From assembly GCA_014529385.2 (NCBI GenBank), contig CM043953.1, positions 86,456,342 to 86,520,341 on the forward strand: a stretch of DNA of 64,000 nucleotides. Direction: 5' to 3'. The DNA is from Adiantum capillus-veneris (taxonomy: Eukaryota; Streptophyta; Polypodiopsida; Polypodiales; Pteridaceae). Under the pieces are notes generated by a model. The model had not been told where the DNA came from and made no database searches. It saw only the letters and a program-made list of their open reading frames with translations. Numbering within the stretch: the stretch's first letter is position 1; every line of letters begins with the position of its first letter. The translations under genes and the position numbers were made by a program. Shown here piece by piece: positions 31,427-43,591 of the stretch.

Positions 31427-33060
31427 GGAATGGAAACCTTTTCTTTATGACACTGATGTTTTCCCAAGTGGTACCCTCCTCAGGTCAATCCTTCCACTTG
31501 ACAAGGACTTGACAAAGGACATGATGTCGTGAGCGTAACTCATGGAAATCCATGATGTGTTCAGGTTCATGTGGTAAATTGGGACATTCAATGTAGTCAA
31601 CAAGGACTCCTTGATCAACTACATTGTCATCCAATAATAAGCATTGATGTAAACGGCTTACATGAAAATTGGACGAGCACGAGCATTAGCTGGAAGCTCT
31701 AACTTGTACGCCATAGAACCAACTCTCTTGAGGATCTTAAAAGGTCCATAAAATAAAGGAGACAATTTTGGCGTAGGCCCAATCTTGAGACTTCCTAAGT
31801 TGTCTAGTACTTGTAAGAAAACGAAGTCACCTTCCTTGAAAGTCACTACTCCTCTCTTCTCATCGGCATACTTCTTATACCGATCTTGTGCTTGTCGAAC
31901 ATTTTGACGAGTACTTTTTAACATATCCATGTGATCTGCTACAAAGTCCTTAGCTTGCTATACTTTTTCAATTGCCAACCCCTTCGCAACTTGGTGAACG
32001 GGGTTGAAAACCTTACATAAGCATGAAGGGATTGAACTTAGTAGTCACATGCTTAGTACTATTGTAAGAAAATTCTAAAATGGGTAGCTACTCTTCCCAA
32101 TCCGATTGCTTTTTGTTGACATATGCTCGTAGCATATCTTCCAACACTTGATTGACTCTTTCAATTTGACCATCTCTTTGTGGATGTTCTGAAGTACTTA
32201 GATTGAGTTGAGTTCCCAACCTCTTAAAAACAGCCCTCCAAAAATGGCTATTAAACTTGGCATCACGATCAACCTATAAATATGTTCCACAAAAATTTGT
32301 GGCCATTCGGGAGTCTTAATAGTTGACTTGGTAAGTATAAACTTACACGTTTTTAGTCAACCTGTCTACGATCACCCACACAGAGTCATGACCTTGTGTA
32401 GTAGAAGGTAAACCAATAATAAAATCCATACAGATGCTTTCCCACTTCCCATTGGGGATCTTTAAATGATGCAAGAGTCATCATGCTTTCAAGCGCTCTG
32501 CTTTCTTAACTTGACTTTTTTGGCAATGCAGCACATAGTCTTGAACATTGCAATGTAAAGCTGGCTAGTAAAATTGTCATCGTACTAGTGCATAAGTCTT
32601 TCTTATACCAGGGTGCCCTGCACTTGGGCTATGATGAAATTTATAAAAAATGTGGCACGCCGATGCCTTCGTCCCTCGGTACACATACTCTCCCTTGATG
32701 AAGTACCCAGCTTCAATAGAAAAAAAAATTGTCGAGTAAGTTCGTCACTCAAGAGAGGAGAACTGTGTGTGGAAGAATTTGATGCATGGTCAACATTGAC
32801 GTGAGAAGGATCCCTCATTAAAACATGACTCCACACCTTAGAGTATGCCTCATCGTGCTCACATTTTCCTTTAAGATATTCAAGGAACTCACTTTTAAGA
32901 GAGTTCATCTCAGGCATTCAACTAAGAGCATCCGCTACAAAATTATATCAACCCTTGCGATATCGTAATTGAGTATCATACTCGGCAGTGTCCTGTCCAA
33001 CACCCAAATAATCCATAAGGCGTCTGAGATTGTGTTTGACCATGAAGGTGTAAAAAATGT
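31427..33060 (-). pseudogene. Chromodomain Ty3/gypsy (chromovirus) fragment: RNase H end, integrase, chromodomain
   Basis: Minus sense from the right: an RNase H end with FVADALS (about 32935), zinc-binding remnants with CNVQDYVLHCQ (about 32540), and integrase core pieces ([39 protein letters not shown], with the catalytic Glu). Then the 90-residue integrase C-terminal domain (31930-31658: VTFKEGDFVFLQVL, KLSPLFYGPFKIL, AYKLELP), and a chromodomain trace with QVLVKWKD and TTWEN (about 31460-31520). Chromodomains direct such elements to modified histones. Many stops. The 5' half is absent beyond 33060. Confidence 0.83.
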
Positions 33061-33690
33061 GGAATACAATAAGGATCTATTTATATAGATGTAAGGGAGC
33101 CAAGTCCAAGTAGGACTCTCCTATGCGCCCACGTGTAGCCGCTTTTGGGTAGACAAGTCCTCCTAGAATTCAACCACCGGCCGCCGACCACGGGCCACCA
33201 GCCACCAGCCACTGGGCGGCCATTTTTTGATTGTCTTTCGATCGTCGTCTGGCCAAGATATTCTGGCAAAAAGGAATACCCCTAAAGTTAGCCCTGAATT
33301 GGCTCCGTACTATCAGCGTGCAAAGCTGGAATCCACCAAATATATGTGCACCATTGGCTTCTTCTCATATGGGGGCCCTACAAATTGTGCAACATATAGT
33401 GTGGTGGCAAAACTTAGAGAGGTGGGCATTGCAAGTATACCGACAGAAGGTATTAAGTAGTTTACTTGACAAACAAATTTGAAGGTTCAAAAGGCCATGT
33501 GGGCTGAGATTATTAGCAAGAGCATTGCATTAGTACTTTGAGAAAGAAGAAATACTAGGTTACAAGACTTGTATGCGGGTAGTCCCATTCACAAACGGGT
33601 GCTCACACTCGATCGATCAAAACATGTCCTTATTTGTTAAATGTTGTGGTACACCTATCATCGGCGATCACCCAATCAATGCACATGTGG
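33061..33690. other. No recognisable gene
   Basis: Contains a short 'ccaccagccaccagcc' repeat near 33195 and otherwise unassigned sequence between two decayed elements. Confidence 0.5.
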
Positions 33691-35095
33691 AACCAACAAA
33701 CTCAACCCATGACTCAATATAAGACAAATAATAAAAATTCCATCCTAAGTTAGCATGCCCATATTCTTGATATATATTCCGTCCTCAAAAGTTATGAATG
33801 TGCCAACTGGGAAGCAAGAACTCAAACAATCCACTCTGTATGGATCTTGTAGTATTTATCTTTCATAGAAGAGACATACAAGGAATATAATGAGCCAAAA
33901 TTTTGGCCTTTGAGCATGACCAAATTACCTTTTCAGATAATTCAAGAACCATTCCCAAACATTTTAGTGTATCCAAGATCATCAAGTTGTCCTATTGAAA
34001 TGAAGCTCTTAGCTAGCTCTGACACCTCGCAACATGAACTCAATACCATTGTGGTACACAACTTCACATCCCCAATGCCACATATCTCAAGCTGATGAGA
34101 ATGGCCTAGCTTGATTGAACCATGTGTAGAAGCATAATTGGAGAACCACTCCTTGTGAGGAGTAACATGAAAATTGACATCGACATCAACATGTGGAGAC
34201 TCAATGAGATTGAGTTACTCTCTCTTTACACTGCTCTTAAGAGGTGCGTGAGTCATGACAATGGCTTCACCCTGCTCTCCTTGCAACAAACAGTAATGTT
34301 TCTTCATGAATTATTTCTTGTGACAATGGTTGCATTCAATGTTCTTTGTGTCACATCCACGATTCTTACTACGTGCATTCTTGCGATCTTGCGAATGACC
34401 ACATCTACGACTACAAGCTCTCTACCTTTGATTGTTCCTCTAGCTACTTTCACTTGCCATATACGCATCACCATGCCCACTAGTGTCAAGAGACTAACGT
34501 CAAATCTCTTATGTGAGAAAAGTAATGGTAAAATCACTAAAAATAAGCTTGCCCTTAGAAAAAAAGTTACTAATGTTAGTGTTAAATGTGTCCCATAATG
34601 CATGCAAAGAACATAGCAAGAAAATAGCTCTCATTTCATCATTGAAATTAAGCCCCTTTGATGTCAAATGGGTAAACACACTATTAAACTCATCTGGGTG
34701 TGAACTGACACTGCTACCTTCTTTCATGTTAAGAATCATAAGCTTCTTCATTAAAAAAACATTGTTTGATGCATTCTTACCATCCCATGATGAGCATAAG
34801 AACTCCCACGATTCTTTAGCATTGGTCTTGTCCATAATTGTGAAGAATATAGAGTCATCTGACACCAAGATGCAACCTAATAGTTTCCATGGCATGAGCA
34901 TCAAGCTCCTCCCATTGATCATCAGTGTACAAACCCTCTCTGTGCTCTTTTAATGGTGTTGCAAGTCCTTTGTTGTCTAGCGCATCAAGCATTCTCTGCT
35001 TCCATATGTGAAATTTTTGCCATCAAACTTCTTAATGTAGTAATGTTCTTCCTAAAAAGATCTAACCATACTCATGGCAAGATCTAACTACAAGA
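33691..35095 (-). pseudogene. Ty1/copia gag and protease region, decayed
   Basis: Minus sense from about 35090: KKFDGKNFHIWKQRMLDAL and DDQWEELDAHAMETI (gag N-terminus), then the copia-type gag core, with TNAKESWEFLCSSW and FLMKKLMILNMKEG (34922-34509). A zinc-knuckle trace ECNHCHKK...HYC follows near 34320. Then the protease and pre-integrase region: FHVTPHKEWFSNY, LEICGIGDVKL, SFISIGQLDDLGY, NLVMLKGQ (34180-33870). The protease active site, normally DSGAS, reads DVD. Stops and frameshifts throughout; RT and integrase are absent. Confidence 0.82.
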
Positions 35096-36650
35096 GAGTA
35101 ACATTAAGAATTTATGGCAATTTTTTTGACAAAAAAGTCTCTCCCTGCACGGAGATCAAAATCTCAATTAGAAACTTAGTTAAATCAATGCAATGTCAAT
35201 GCAAAAGAGTGTTGTAAGCAAACTAGAGGATGAAAATTCCAACACTTTCTCCTCCAAATCCCAACCCAAATCAAGACAAAATCAACGCATAAAATATCAA
35301 GAGTGCTCTTTGAGCATAAACAACATAGAATTGATCAAAATAATTGACAAACATGAGTGACAACTAGGTGTCAAAAGCACCTAACTAGATCTATACATGT
35401 CCTATGGTGAGGCAATGAGTATGCCAACTCCAACAACCTAATCCACCTTTCACGGGGTAACCTGCCCCCAGTGTTTAGCTTTAAGAAACCTCACACAAGA
35501 CCCTCACAAAAGGCTATGCAGACACAACTAGCCATAGTCTTACAAGGGCCTCTTTTGGATCTAGTCTCAAAAATGAATGAGATTGCCAAAACAAGCCAAA
35601 ACAGGCTCCACAATTGATGTACAAGGTACTATCTACAACTCAATGTACATACAAAATGTAAAACTATCATTGCAAGACCATACGACACGTGCTCAAATAG
35701 GCGCCGTTGAGATGCAAGCAAAATCTAGACTAAAGTGAGCTCCTTGCAGGGAGTAAAAATTGCTCTTAATAGAGCACAAGCACACACAAGGTGCTAATCA
35801 CACATATCCATACACATAAAACTTCCAAAGAGAAGTAGTCAGTTGGTAATAAATCTCTCACTAAACCCAAAAATTTTCACTGACAAAACTTACTAGGCTA
35901 GGAAAATCAAATTAGAAATACCATACATACAGTAATCTAGCACCTTTCACGTTGGAAAGGGGTTAAGGAAACACACTCGGAACACAAACGAGCGCCTCTC
36001 TATAGCCCAAGATATGCACAACACCCCAATTCATTAGAGTTCACCTTCAAACTTGACACAATTTGCAAGCAAACCACTGTTTGCACACAACAATACACAC
36101 ACACTCGCTGCAACACCATAAACACAACCAATCATTCTACACTATCCGATTCACTACCTTCACAACACACACACAGCCTCTCTGAATCTCTCTTTGCACA
36201 ATCGACCTCAGGGGGGCATACCTACCAACACACGTCCAAAAATGCACGCACGCAAGTAGAGAAGAGAAGGGAGAAGGGAGAATAGACACAAAATGATGGG
36301 CAATGATGGCTTTACTTCTCAACAAACAACGCCATATACAAGCCCCAATCAAACTTGCTTTCAAAGCATGCCTGGCCCAAAAATCCTATCTCTGTGGGAC
36401 GCGTGTCTAACTTCACCATCCTATCTTATTACAGTATTAGCGAGAACCACGATTAATATTTCAAACTATGGGACAAAGCTGACTCGACTAGTGCATACAG
36501 TCTACAAGAGGTTGTCAATCTCTCGGAAAACAACTAAAAACTCGCATCTAACTCAGGCTACACTCAAGTGACTGAAATCACCAAAAGCCATCGGCAAGCA
36601 AATCACATCCGTTACAATATCAAATGACATCCAAACGTAACGAAACTTCT
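35096..36650. other. Unassigned, probably leader/LTR of the copia remnant
   Basis: AT-rich, CA-rich and without coding potential. No TGGTATCAGAGC-type primer site is found in either strand here, so the LTR cannot be delimited. Confidence 0.4.
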
Positions 36651-37290
36651 AGGACAAGTTTATAAGACCTAAGCACACATGCTTATGGTCTCAAACCCCA
36701 CTTTAGGTCAAGTTCCAAAATCGCGATTATTAACAGCAATGGATTTTTGACTTAGTGGTTTTCGACCCAGAATGCATTTAAATGCTTAGCAATGATGCCC
36801 CAATACCCTACCTATGCTTAGTTTTTGATTTAAAAGTGTAAATTCCTAATTATGATGAAATTACCTAAAAGCTACTAAATACTGTGAATGGCTTACGTCA
36901 ATGCGTAGAGCTCTTACCTACGGTTGCAATGCAACACCACAATCGCAATGTGACAACCGGAGAGAGAGTAGGAAGCATGAGAAGGAGAGAAGTGAGCGCC
37001 GTTAGCTCACGCTATGTATTTCTTATCCAAAACTTATGAAAAAACTATAAAAATTGGCTTTTATACCTTAGCCAAGGTTTTTGGGTGGTCAAAACTAATA
37101 ATCTGGAGTTCTACCAAAGCTGGGAAATGACTGGCTGATACAATCTGGAAGCTTGTAGCCCCGGTTCATTAATTACAAAGTTTATCCGAGAAAATAGGAG
37201 TTACAATATTCTCGATTTATCAAAATAATAAATGTTTTACAAAGAGAACTCCGAAAAATGGTGTCCGTGTTAGCTTGCTGCAAGCTAACA
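36651..37290 (-). repeat. Probable 3' LTR of the accessory-ORF element (left limit uncertain)
   Basis: Minus sense it starts TGTTAGCTTGC at 37290 next to a polypurine tract. The far end is not determined. A GA-rich segment (36955-37000) and an AATCGCGATTATT palindrome (36717-36729) lie inside. Confidence 0.45.
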
Positions 37291-37303
37291 TTCCCCCCTT
37301 CCT
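37291..37303 (-). promoter_or_regulatory. Polypurine tract
   Basis: AGGAAGGGGGGAA on the minus strand, directly before the LTR start TGTTAGC. Confidence 0.8.
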
Positions 37304-37450
37304 CGCCTGTGTCGTCCCTTGACGCAACTTTATGGGTTGAAATAGTCTTCGGGTTGACGGCTGGAGAGGCGGTCTTTTAGCGCATCCAGTGCCTTCTGGT
37401 ATCTGATTCTTCTTTCTTTGTCGAGCACTTGCAGAAATTGCATTGTTACT

Positions 37451-40400
37451 TTATTCTTCAACTCCACAGCTGAGTAGCCTACAAACCTGGATGTTAGGTT
37501 GCTGATCACCGACGCAAATATCTTCGTCGCCAGGTGAAGAATCTAGTGTAGATTCTTCAAAGGCCAGCATATTATTGGATGGCAAGAACATACATCTGGC
37601 ATAGAATCCGTAAAGGACTTCTTTTAAAGGCTGTCCACTCATATCGTAGCATAAGCCTTTCTTTCCTTCCAAGAATGATATCCATGGGGCTCCTGTTTGC
37701 TCAGGCTCATTCAAAACTTGTATACATGTTAGCAACATTCTGCAGATTTTATATAACATAGCGCAGGAGAGATCTGGTAGACTCTTGAAGAAAGACATGG
37801 CGTCCGTTAGGGTTTTCACCATGTATTCCTCTGTCGCTTGTCCTCTCTCTGGAGCTGGCAGCCTGGGGAAGTTAAGCCAAGTTGGCCTCTTCTTTTGCAG
37901 TGCTTCATGCACTTGCCATGTCCTTACTCTAGGTACAGGACATAAGGTTGGATCTCTTTGAAGGGTTGCAGGTGCTCTTGTGAACAGAATCAGGTATCTC
38001 GGATTCTTGTTCAACCAGCTTAACCTCCACTTTGGGTGGTCTTTATCTACGCCATCTTCTTGCATATCTTTGTATAGCCTTTATTTCACCTGTAATAATT
38101 CCACTTTGATGAGAGGGTACGACAGGGATTGCTGATGCCATTGAGCGTTGATCTGATTGGGAGTAAGTTGAGTGGCGTTGATAGAGTGTAAAAATCTCAA
38201 CTCCCAATCCATTGCGACTTTCCACTGCTCATCCACCTCTAGGGTGATCTTCTCCTTCAGTGCGTCTTCTTCAACTTTTGACACCTGGATCATTGGCACT
38301 GTGTCTTTGTCCATGATGTTAATCTGAAAATCTTCATCACCACTCGGCTCTGCTGTGAAATGTGTCTCAAACTCAGTAAACGAGGCCGAGGGTATGTCTA
38401 TCTATGTGGCAGCTCTGAAGTGCCTGCCTCTTCCTGCGTGTCTGGTTTCCCATCTCTGAGGAGTTGGTTAATGTGCTTGAGTTCTGCTATCTGCGTTGTG
38501 ATTGTCCTAGCTTTAATTCCAATTCAAGGTCTTTGTTTTTCTTCTCGAGTGCCTTGTACACTTCATGAGTTCCTTTGATCGAGGCCACGGCTGGATTTTC
38601 TCTGATTTGCCGTAAGAAAATGGCCTAATCATTGATCCTCTGTTCAGAATACTGCAGAGAAGCATTGGCAACATCTTATTGCACTTGAATTTTTTGAGCT
38701 GACAGAGATGTCGTAAGAATTTCATTCGTAACTTCTGTCAGCTGCTCATCTTTTGCTTTGTAGGCATCGGATAATTTGGTGAGTAGATCACCTAGCTCCT
38801 CCATTTCTTTTGTTGCTTATCTCTGGCTAACTAATGTTGTTCCGCTTCTGCCTTCAGCTCTTGCACCTGCCTTTAAAGATCAATGATGACAGTCATTCTA
38901 TCTTCTAACTCTCCTTGGAGATCATTGATCACCATCTCAAGTTCCTTGGCCTTTGTGTTGCAGTTTAATGCTGCTAAACGGAGTCTCTCTGTCATTTCCT
39001 ACATCTGTCGTGCATATTCATTGACTTGGATGATTACCTCGTCGTTTGACTGCCACTCCTCCTGTCTTGCCAGTTGGGATGTGCCTGCAGCCTCATGTGT
39101 GGCTTCATGCTGCGTCGTAATTGCTGGTGCTTCTTGTGTAGAGGTAGATGGTCGGTCTTCTTTTGGGTATCCTGAGGCCTGGATGCCTCTGCAGTTTTTG
39201 GCTGAGTAGAAGTAGAGGGTGTTGGCTCCGACCTTGCTGTCTCTTCAGGTGCCGGCCTTTCTTCCTTCTCTAGCTCAGGTTCTGTCTCATGTGCAGTGGT
39301 AGACTCTTTCTCTGCATCAGTCTCTTGTTCAGATCTACTTGCCTTTTCCTCTTCTGGCTTTTGAGTATCTTCTGTTGCCTTCTCCTGTTCCGGCTTGGCT
39401 TCTTTTTCTTTTTTTCCATCGGGGTGGTTAGCTTCTTGTGCGGATTTTGTTTGTTTGTTGGACTCAAAATCTTTCTCTTTCTTAGGCTCCGCTTCTTCAT
39501 TGGTGTCTTTGCTTGCAGGTGATGGTGGTGGGCTAGGCATGGGATGGTCTTGTTGTTCTGTATGCGGTGAGGTTGGTTGAGGAGATCCATAACTTTGTTC
39601 TTGTCTAGCCGTTTCCTCGGCTTGTCTTTGGTCTTCCGCCTCCTTGGCTTTCTTAGCAGCTTCTTCTGCCTCCTTCAGCTTTAGAGCTTCAATCTCTTGG
39701 TACATTCTTTCTAAATGCTCTGCTGGATCATCCACCTTTTTTCTTGTATGATGCTTTGTTCGAGGGCCTTTAAGTCCAACAGGTACCCATTTTTCTGGGT
39801 CCTTCCCTTGTGCTTGTCTACTGCACTGATATGCCTGTTTCTCTCTCTCAAAGCGCGCTTGATTTTGAGCTGGCTCTTCTTGGTGTGCGGCCACAACTTT
39901 TCTTTTCATCTCTTCCCTCCGAGCTCTCTTTTCTTTGTTGTCAGAGCTCTCGCTACTGTGTCTTTCCGGCGAGCTGTCAGCTAACTCTTCATCATATTTA
40001 TATGATCTTTTACTTGACCTTGTAGCTCTTGGAGAGGGTTGTGCTGCCAATATCCATGTATTCTTATCAGGGGCAGGCAATAGGTTGTCGGCCATGCTGA
40101 TGGCATGATATGCTATTCTAGTCAAGACCTCTGGCGCACCCAAGTACGTGATTTTTCCTTCCTTTTTGGTGCCCTTCAAGGTTGTCAAGACATACTGCAC
40201 GTGGTCCATTGGTCGTCTTATTGTCAACTTGAGAACCTGAGTGAATGTGGTGGCCACGGCGTGATTTGGTGTAGTGTACCTTGATGGCCTTTTTGCCAAG
40301 AAATGGAAGTGTTGATGGTACAAATGGGCTGGCTCTTCCAGTTGTTTGTGAATGAGATCGGTGAATGTAGCCACGACTGTCTCTTTGGTAAATGTGCCTG

Positions 40401-40874
40401 CAATTTTCGTGTCTCTTGCTCGCAAGGTCATTCCTTCTGTGGACAGTCCGAGTGCCTCTGCCACTATCTCTTTTGTGATCACTACTTCGACCTTGTTCCC
40501 TTGGGTGTCGGATATCTGTGCGGTTCATTCTTCTTTGATTGTGGATAGAAGCTCGTAAGCTAATGAAAATCCACTCCGCAAAGCTCTTGTTCATAGAAAT
40601 CCCTGAGCCCGAGCCTGCGGTTAGCCTCTTTTGTCTCTGGCTTGGCAGCTACATCATAGACTTCTTTGGGTAGGAGTTGCAACTCCACCGGATGTCCTTC
40701 TTCACTCTTGAATCTGCCAGTGAAGACTGTAGTGTGGTGTTATTCCAACTGTTCTCTAGAGAGGTATGATGCCTTGGCTGCTTTGACTGACTCGGGGTCT
40801 AGTTGATACGCGAACAGTTCCTTTAGTTTCTCCTTTTGGTTGAGCTTCTTTTTAGCCTTCTCTGCTGCTTGCAT
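37451..40874 (-). pseudogene. Large 3' accessory ORF of a Ty3-type element
   Basis: Opens at ATG 40874 (MQAAEKAKKKLNQKEK). A TAG at about 40740 and a frameshift near 40560 lead into a 482-residue frame (40482-39034) with TKEIVAEALGLSTEGM, VVATFTDLIHKQL and TTFTQVLKLTIRRP. A long Lys/Glu/Gln/Pro-rich, probably coiled-coil tail follows (38.9-39.9 kb). After more breaks, segments 38314-38081 and 38065-37451 end in GKKGLCYDMSG and SCGVEE. It ends about 150 bp before a polypurine tract, so it is the last gene of an LTR element. The N-terminal part may be related to the 'putative plant transposon protein' domain of Athila-like elements; I am not certain. The accessory ORF of element 2 is a counterpart. 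Confidence 0.65.
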
Positions 40875-43035
40875 TGCTCCTGTTCAGTGAATAGAGTACA
40901 AAGTTAGCAGATTTGTCGGAATTATCTCTGAAATGTCCTTTAGGCTGAAATGTTGACAATTTGGTCCAATTTGCTTCAAATCAATTTTTGAACAAGCAAA
41001 GATGTATAAAAACATGTAAGGAACAAAACTGTATGGTCAAAACAAATATTTGCAACAAAAGTAAATAATCGCGATTATTTACAGCTGAGAAAAATTTTCA
41101 ACTTTTTTCAAACTTGGCTTTATAGGCTTGAAGTATATACCAAATACATGCTCTGAGTGAAATATGGGCTCATTTGGATGCATAGGGTGAAAATGGTACC
41201 AGATTTTGGCTTTAGGTCTCTGAAACAGTAGATATAAGGGAAATTTGAGATTTTGAGCTCCAAATTGATTCAAAATTGGCTAGTGGGCTTAACACATCAT
41301 GTACTTTGGATGTATGATGGCAAAATATCAAAATTTCTCAATTTTGACCAAAAAATAAATAATCGAGATTATTAAATTTTCTTCCAAAATTGACAATTTT
41401 TTTTTGTACAAATTGGTTCTAGGCATTTTATAGACCTTGAGTATGAGATATGAAGTGATTTGGATCAAGAAATGTTGTCCATAACCCAAATTTTGGCTTG
41501 CAAAGACTTCTTTGAGTTTTTTGACAATTTTACAAGTAATGGGTGGCCATTTTGGCTCATACTTGATTTTTGGCATGTAATAGGTGTGTACACATGATAG
41601 GTGAGATGATCTGACAATTTCCAAGCAAAACTGATGCAAAAGTAAATAATCACGATTATTTACAATAGTGACAAAAACTTTCCAAAACCTACAAGTTTTT
41701 ACCTAGACATGTTCAATACACCTAATACAAGTCCAAAATTGAATTTGGTCAAGTTTGTTCATGCCGGCATCACTTTGTGCTCTGTCGACTCTGAAATCAT
41801 CGCTTTTTTTGACTACACTTCCTGTTGGGTTTGTCGGTCAACTTTGAGGCTTTGGACTTGTCTGCAACATAGTCATGAAGCAACCTGTCCAATTCTGGCT
41901 CATTTGGAGTTAGTTTGACCTCGTATGTCGAATTTGACGCTTTGTAACCTTCGAGCCGTTTTGTGCTGTTCGAGGGCTTTGCTTGATGGATTTCACCAAA
42001 CCAATCATATACATTGTATATGGACCTCATAAGCAAGCCATCTGTGGAGTCAGGTCAAAATTCTGGCATTTGCCAAAAACCTAACTTTTCTACTGGGGAC
42101 CCCCTCGACCCCAGCGGAATGGTCATTTGATGGTATAGAAAGGTTCTCTTATGTTAGGGCATGCTATGGTTCAAATCCCATCTGATTTGGTCAAGCTGGC
42201 AGGCCGCTATGGTCAATTTTAGGTTGTAGGTTATCGTGCACTGCTCGGTTTCTAGGGTTTTTTATAGGGCTTTAGACTAGCTACCGGCCGTACAAAATGG
42301 ATTATTGTCGAGTAAAGAACTTACCCCTCATGTCTTGTGTGAGACGGCGCTGAAAATTGTCAACTGTGGACTCCGAAAAAGTCGCGCAAAAGAGGCCGAA
42401 ATCTCCCGACCAAATTTCCTCCAGATTCCCTCGTTAGTCCTACTAGGCCGTGAAATCTATGTTAGACTCAAAAATTTCCCTGATCGGTTTCTTGTAGCTC
42501 ATTTTGCAAGAATTTTGCATAAGTAGGCCTGGCCGCTTAATTTAGGCTTCTCGCTTCCATCTTCTGATTACATTGAAAATTTTTGCGCTTGTCTGCCTTG
42601 TCTTTCTGATGACCATTGTGTTTTTCGTTTTTCCATCTGAGCTTCCCTGCTATTTATTATTAATTTTTTATCTGTTTATTTGAAAAAGTCAAAGAAAATA
42701 GCAAAATGCTCTAAAAAAGTAAAGTAAAAATCCAATAGTTAAGAAAATCCCTTGAAAAACACAGCTTTATTGTTTTTTGTTGGATTTTTCTATTTTTAAA
42801 CCTCAGCATCAATAAAAATGATGAAAAATATGCAAAAAATGACTATTTTTTATGATTTTCTGATAGTATATACACTATTTACACTCATCGGGAAGATATT
42901 AACAGTGAATTTTTCCTTGATGATCAATTATAAGGGCATTACTAGGTAATTTTGTAAAAAATTCACACGTTAACATCGAACTTTTTCTTCCCTCTTCAAA
43001 CATTGCCCTTAATTACTTAGTACTTAGTACTTAGT
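40875..43035. other. Non-coding spacer with palindrome array
   Basis: About 2.1 kb with no coding potential between the protease-bearing polyprotein (ends 43050) and the accessory ORF. It contains three evenly spaced palindromes (below), AT-rich sequence at 42650-43000, and a 'ctaagta' triplication at 43016-43034. It could be LTR, untranslated region or intergenic sequence of an element; the evidence does not decide. Confidence 0.5.
41061..41663. repeat. Three palindromes at 294- and 287-bp spacing
   Basis: Centres at 41071/41072, 41365/41366 and 41652/41653. The first is a perfect 22-bp palindrome with half-site GTAAATAATCG. The other two are the same sequence with one to several changes. 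Flanking sequence after each shares 'aaaattttc' or 'aaaactttcc' and is AT-rich, suggesting a diverged tandem array of about 290-bp units. Confidence 0.75.
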
Positions 43036-43036
43036 G

Positions 43037-43049
43037 CCCTTCCACCCCT
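43037..43049 (-). promoter_or_regulatory. Possible polypurine tract after the polyprotein stop
   Basis: Minus-sense AGGGGTGGAAGGG immediately follows the TAG at 43050-43052. A tract here would put an LTR to the left; however, no TG start is adjacent (GGGCACTAAGTA follows). Confidence 0.35.
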
Positions 43050-43591
43050 CTAGATGGCGTACTTCGGGACTGTGTCTATGGGTTGAACAATCGTGTCTAT
43101 GCATAGCCGTGGTTGTCTCTACCATAATACGAAGATCAATCCAATTCAAACCAATATGCTGTGCAAGAGCTGGGTCTTGAGTAATTGACTCAAGAGTTTC
43201 CGATGTCGAGGTTTGTTGCTGATGTCTTCCAAAGAGCAAGTCTTGTAGCTTGTGTGCTCTCTGTTTGATTGTACCATAAGGATGCTTTGGCACACTTTAT
43301 TGCTTGAGCTATTGGTATCACTTTTGACTGTTGTCGAGCTTTTTGTCGCCACTGGTAGCTTGGTCGGCTTGGTGCTGCATGGTGTGGTGGAGTCTATTGA
43401 GACTTAACTAGCCATTGCTTGATTGGTTTCGCAGTTTGTGGAGAAGATAAGTGCTCCTTTTTCTTCCAAATCATTTTCATGTTAGGTTCCTTGCTCGGAG
43501 ATGCTTGTCTCTGTGTTTTAACCCTTGGAACCTTCTTTTGTTTCGTCGGTGAAGTTTTAGGCACCCAGATCTGAATTGGTTTATCCTTAAG

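Noticed and set aside
39034-40482. 482-codon Lys/Glu-rich ORF as a host structural gene
   Set aside because: It is continuous (with breaks) with other segments that end just before a polypurine tract and LTR, and resembles the accessory ORF of element 2, so it is an element gene.
41061-41663. Regularly spaced palindromes as a CRISPR-like array
   Set aside because: Only three copies, about 290 bp apart, diverged, in a eukaryotic retroelement context; no cas-like gene.
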